Assembly: GCA_030587525.1 (NCBI GenBank)
Contig: JAUQYW010000598.1
Coordinates: forward strand, 1 to 30,534
DNA length: 30,534 nucleotides
Direction: 5' to 3'
Origin: Candidatus Sigynarchaeota archaeon
Lineage (GTDB): Archaea; Asgardarchaeota; Lokiarchaeia; Sigynarchaeales; Sigynarchaeaceae
The position numbers were made by a program, and so were the translations under genes. The number at the start of each line of letters is the position of its first letter. Positions within the stretch are counted from its first letter, which is position 1. The notes under the pieces were generated by a model. That model ran no database searches, was not told the origin of the DNA, and saw only the letters and a program-made list of their open reading frames with translations. Of this stretch, positions 28,682 to 30,534 are shown piece by piece.

Positions 28682-30534
28682 ATGAAAAAAATGGTGAAAA
28701 TCGCGTTTATTTGCCTCGTGGCGTGTTTCGTCGCGTATTCCCTTAACAAATCGACGAGACTTGATGATGCATTGCCAACATTTTCAAAAAATGGAACGGT
28801 AACCACGTCGGAAGGCGCGAAGACGCTGCTGTCCGATTCGTTCGAGACCTACGCGGACACGCCCGAGTTGAGCGATAGCTGGACAGTGACCGATGGCTCA
28901 GACTGTTACGTTAGTGTCTATTCCGAAACTTCATTTGCCGGGGTGAGAAGCGTCCGGCTGGATGATAATTCCGTAATCACCCAAGCATCAATCTCGAAGG
29001 GGTTCAACGCGACGTACGATTACGTGTACTTGCGCGTATACTTGCGGGCCACGACGACGACCGGCGAGTTGTTCATCATCTTGTCGAGTTCTAACTCGGC
29101 GAACATGCACGTGAAGATGGGCCAGCAGAATAACTTGTGGTACAATGCATCCACGTCGACCGGGCGCACGTATATCGCGAACCAATGGTATAGATTGGAG
29201 ATCCTGGTCAACATCACGGCCGGCATCGGCAAGATGTATGTCGACGACGTCATCATCGCGTCGAATCTCTCGTGGTATAACGGGACTAACGACAACCTGT
29301 CCGGGGTGCGTTTCTGCACGCACGCCAGCGAAGGAATCGAGCCCTATGCCTTTTACATAGACGCCGTGTACATCTCATCACAAACCAGTCGGTCCGCGTT
29401 TCTCTCCAGGTGGGACACGACCTTGACGAGCGGCGGCTCCAGTAACTGCAGCCAGGTAAGGCTGCCCCTGGAATCGAACGGCACATATAATTTCTCCGTG
29501 GACTGGGGCGATGGAAATGCCGACAAGATAAACGCCTGGAACCAGACGGAAGTGACGCACGCGTACGTCGCGCCCGGCGTGTACAATATCAACATCACTG
29601 GCACGTGCAGGGGTTGGCGATTCAACGATGGCGGCGACCGTCTAAAGCTTGTTGGGATCTCGCAGTGGGGCCCTCTCTGGTTGGGAAATTCGACCGGGTA
29701 CTTCTTCGGGTGCGATAACTTGAACCTCACGACGACCGACGTGCCGGACCTGACGGGCACGACTAACCTCGCTAGGACATTTATGCAATGCGCGAACCTT
29801 GGAGCGAGCGGGAACATCGGCGGGTGGGACGTGTCGAGCGTGACGAACATGAATAGCATGTTCTGGAACGCTTGGTCCTTCAACCAGGACATCGGTGGGT
29901 GGAACGTGTCCAGCGTGACAGATATGGGGCTCATGTTCCAATACGCAGCGTCGTTCGACCAGGACATCGGCGGGTGGAACGTCGCGAGCGTGACGGATAT
30001 GGGGTTCATGTTCTCTAGTGCAGCGTCGTTCGACCAGGACATCGGCGGGTGGGACGTCTCGAGTGTCATAGATATGACAAGGATGTTTGGCCAAGCCACT
30101 TCGTTCGACCATGACATCGGCGGGTGGGACGTTTCGAGCGTGACGGACATGTATGGTATGTTCTCTGGTGCCGAGTCTTTCAACCAGGACATCGGCGGGT
30201 GGAACGTCGCGAGCGTGACGGATATGGGGTTCATGTTCTCTAGAGCAGCGTCGTTCGACCAGGACATCGGCGGGTGGAACGTCGCGAGCGTGACAGATAT
30301 GGGGGATATGTTCAGTGGCGCTTGGACATTCGACCAGGACATTGGCGGGTGGAACGTGTCCAGCGTGATGTACATGTATGGCATGTTCTGGGGCGCCACT
30401 TCGTTCGACCAGGACATCGGCGGGTGGGATGTATCCAGCGTGACAGATATGGGATACATGTTCTCTGGTGCCGAGTCTTTCAACCAGGACATCGGCGGGT
30501 GGAACGTCGCGAGCGTGACAGATATGGGGGATAT
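28682..30534 (+). CDS. Secreted surface protein with DUF285 repeats, runs off the right edge
   Basis: The frame from ATG 28682 is open to the window end (617 residues so far). A signal peptide (MKKMVKIAFICLVACFVAY) is followed by a jelly-roll, LamG-like region (about residues 55-235, with WTVTDGSDCYVSVYSE and YDYVYLRVYLRATTTT). A PKD-like piece follows (SVDWGDGNADKINAWNQTEVTHAY). From 29813 there are 25-residue DUF285 (BspA-type) repeats, (N/Q)DIGGW(D/N)VSSVTDM. Many N-x-S/T sites are present. Such proteins sit on the cell surface and mediate adhesion or recognition. An AAGGTG site lies upstream of the ATG. The C-terminus is outside the window. Confidence 0.9.
   Translation, partial: MKKMVKIAFICLVACFVAYSLNKSTRLDDALPTFSKNGTVTTSEGAKTLLSDSFETYADTPELSDSWTVTDGSDCYVSVYSETSFAGVRSVRLDDNSVITQASISKGFNATYDYVYLRVYLRATTTTGELFIILSSSNSANMHVKMGQQNNLWYNASTSTGRTYIANQWYRLEILVNITAGIGKMYVDDVIIASNLSWYNGTNDNLSGVRFCTHASEGIEPYAFYIDAVYISSQTSRSAFLSRWDTTLTSGGSSNCSQVRLPLESNGTYNFSVDWGDGNADKINAWNQTEVTHAYVAPGVYNINITGTCRGWRFNDGGDRLKLVGISQWGPLWLGNSTGYFFGCDNLNLTTTDVPDLTGTTNLARTFMQCANLGASGNIGGWDVSSVTNMNSMFWNAWSFNQDIGGWNVSSVTDMGLMFQYAASFDQDIGGWNVASVTDMGFMFSSAASFDQDIGGWDVSSVIDMTRMFGQATSFDHDIGGWDVSSVTDMYGMFSGAESFNQDIGGWNVASVTDMGFMFSRAASFDQDIGGWNVASVTDMGDMFSGAWTFDQDIGGWNVSSVMYMYGMFWGATSFDQDIGGWDVSSVTDMGYMFSGAESFNQDIGGWNVASVTDMGD
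29813..30534 (+). repeat. 75-bp coding repeats (DUF285 units)
   Basis: Ten units with a strict 75-base period start at 29813, 29888, 29963 and so on, the last cut by the window end. Each encodes a 25-residue unit with the core DIGGW(N/D)V(S/A)SVTDM and an aromatic position around MF. Several units are close to identical at DNA level, showing recent expansion or homogenisation. Confidence 0.95.

Noticed and set aside
29353..30492. Long minus-strand open frame of 379 codons opposite the surface protein
   Set aside because: It is produced by the 75-bp repeats, whose antisense frame happens to lack stops. The repeated HPPMSW units are the mirror of the DUF285 repeats, and the plus strand has the signal peptide and known domains.

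Overview
The window most likely comes from an Asgard archaeon (Promethearchaeota). It combines two complete Ras/Rab-type small GTPases, a two-domain gelsolin protein, an E2/UEV-like ubiquitin-conjugating fold and a ubiquitin-like/HEAT fusion with ordinary archaeal features: TATA boxes, short or absent leaders, poly-T terminators, RAM-domain and bacterioopsin-activator-type regulators, and a tRNA-Arg(CCU). The lineage within Asgard cannot be fixed by eye. Function calls rest on motif reading without database search.

Left part (1-4400): a 7-TM protein with a longin-like cytosolic tail, a two-gene unit of bacterial character (tandem VOC/PhnB protein and RibD-C/DHFR-like reductase), and an RHH/PIN toxin-antitoxin pair. 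Accessory zone (4266-14450): this stretch alternates between moderate-GC genes and distinctly AT-rich islands. It holds a 20-bp-period tandem array, an AT-rich three-gene operon (dCTP-deaminase-like protein with lost catalytic residues and a histone-fold-like tail, an unknown protein, a retropepsin-like protease), and pieces of a broken GTPase gene that lie in order on the minus strand (5' piece 8727-8814, middle 6641-6692, 3' piece 4266-4400). It also holds a relic of the protease gene, a complete GTPase operon, and a complete 1462-bp insertion sequence (11498-12959) with inverted repeats and an 8-bp target duplication that splits a small two-TM gene. An AT-rich PD-(D/E)XK nuclease gene follows.

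Right part (14448-28350): a more GC-rich, gene-dense region. It carries the second GTPase, a 978-residue membrane-anchored CocE/S15-type hydrolase, two stand-alone RAM proteins, the tRNA, a Bat-like regulator divergent from a DUF422 carotenoid-biosynthesis-like membrane protein, a zinc-ribbon protein, a PHP phosphoesterase and a methyltransferase. Next come the UEV-like gene divergent from the ubiquitin-like/HEAT gene, and a gelsolin/zinc-ribbon protein. Several small unknown proteins follow. The window ends inside a secreted surface protein with 25-residue DUF285 (BspA-type) repeats.

The best candidates for something undescribed are the divergent UEV-like and Ubl-HEAT pair (23613-25144), the AT-rich Dcd-like/retropepsin operon with its iteron-like array (4441-6627), and the GTPase/protease debris that suggests this element has inserted next to GTPase genes more than once.
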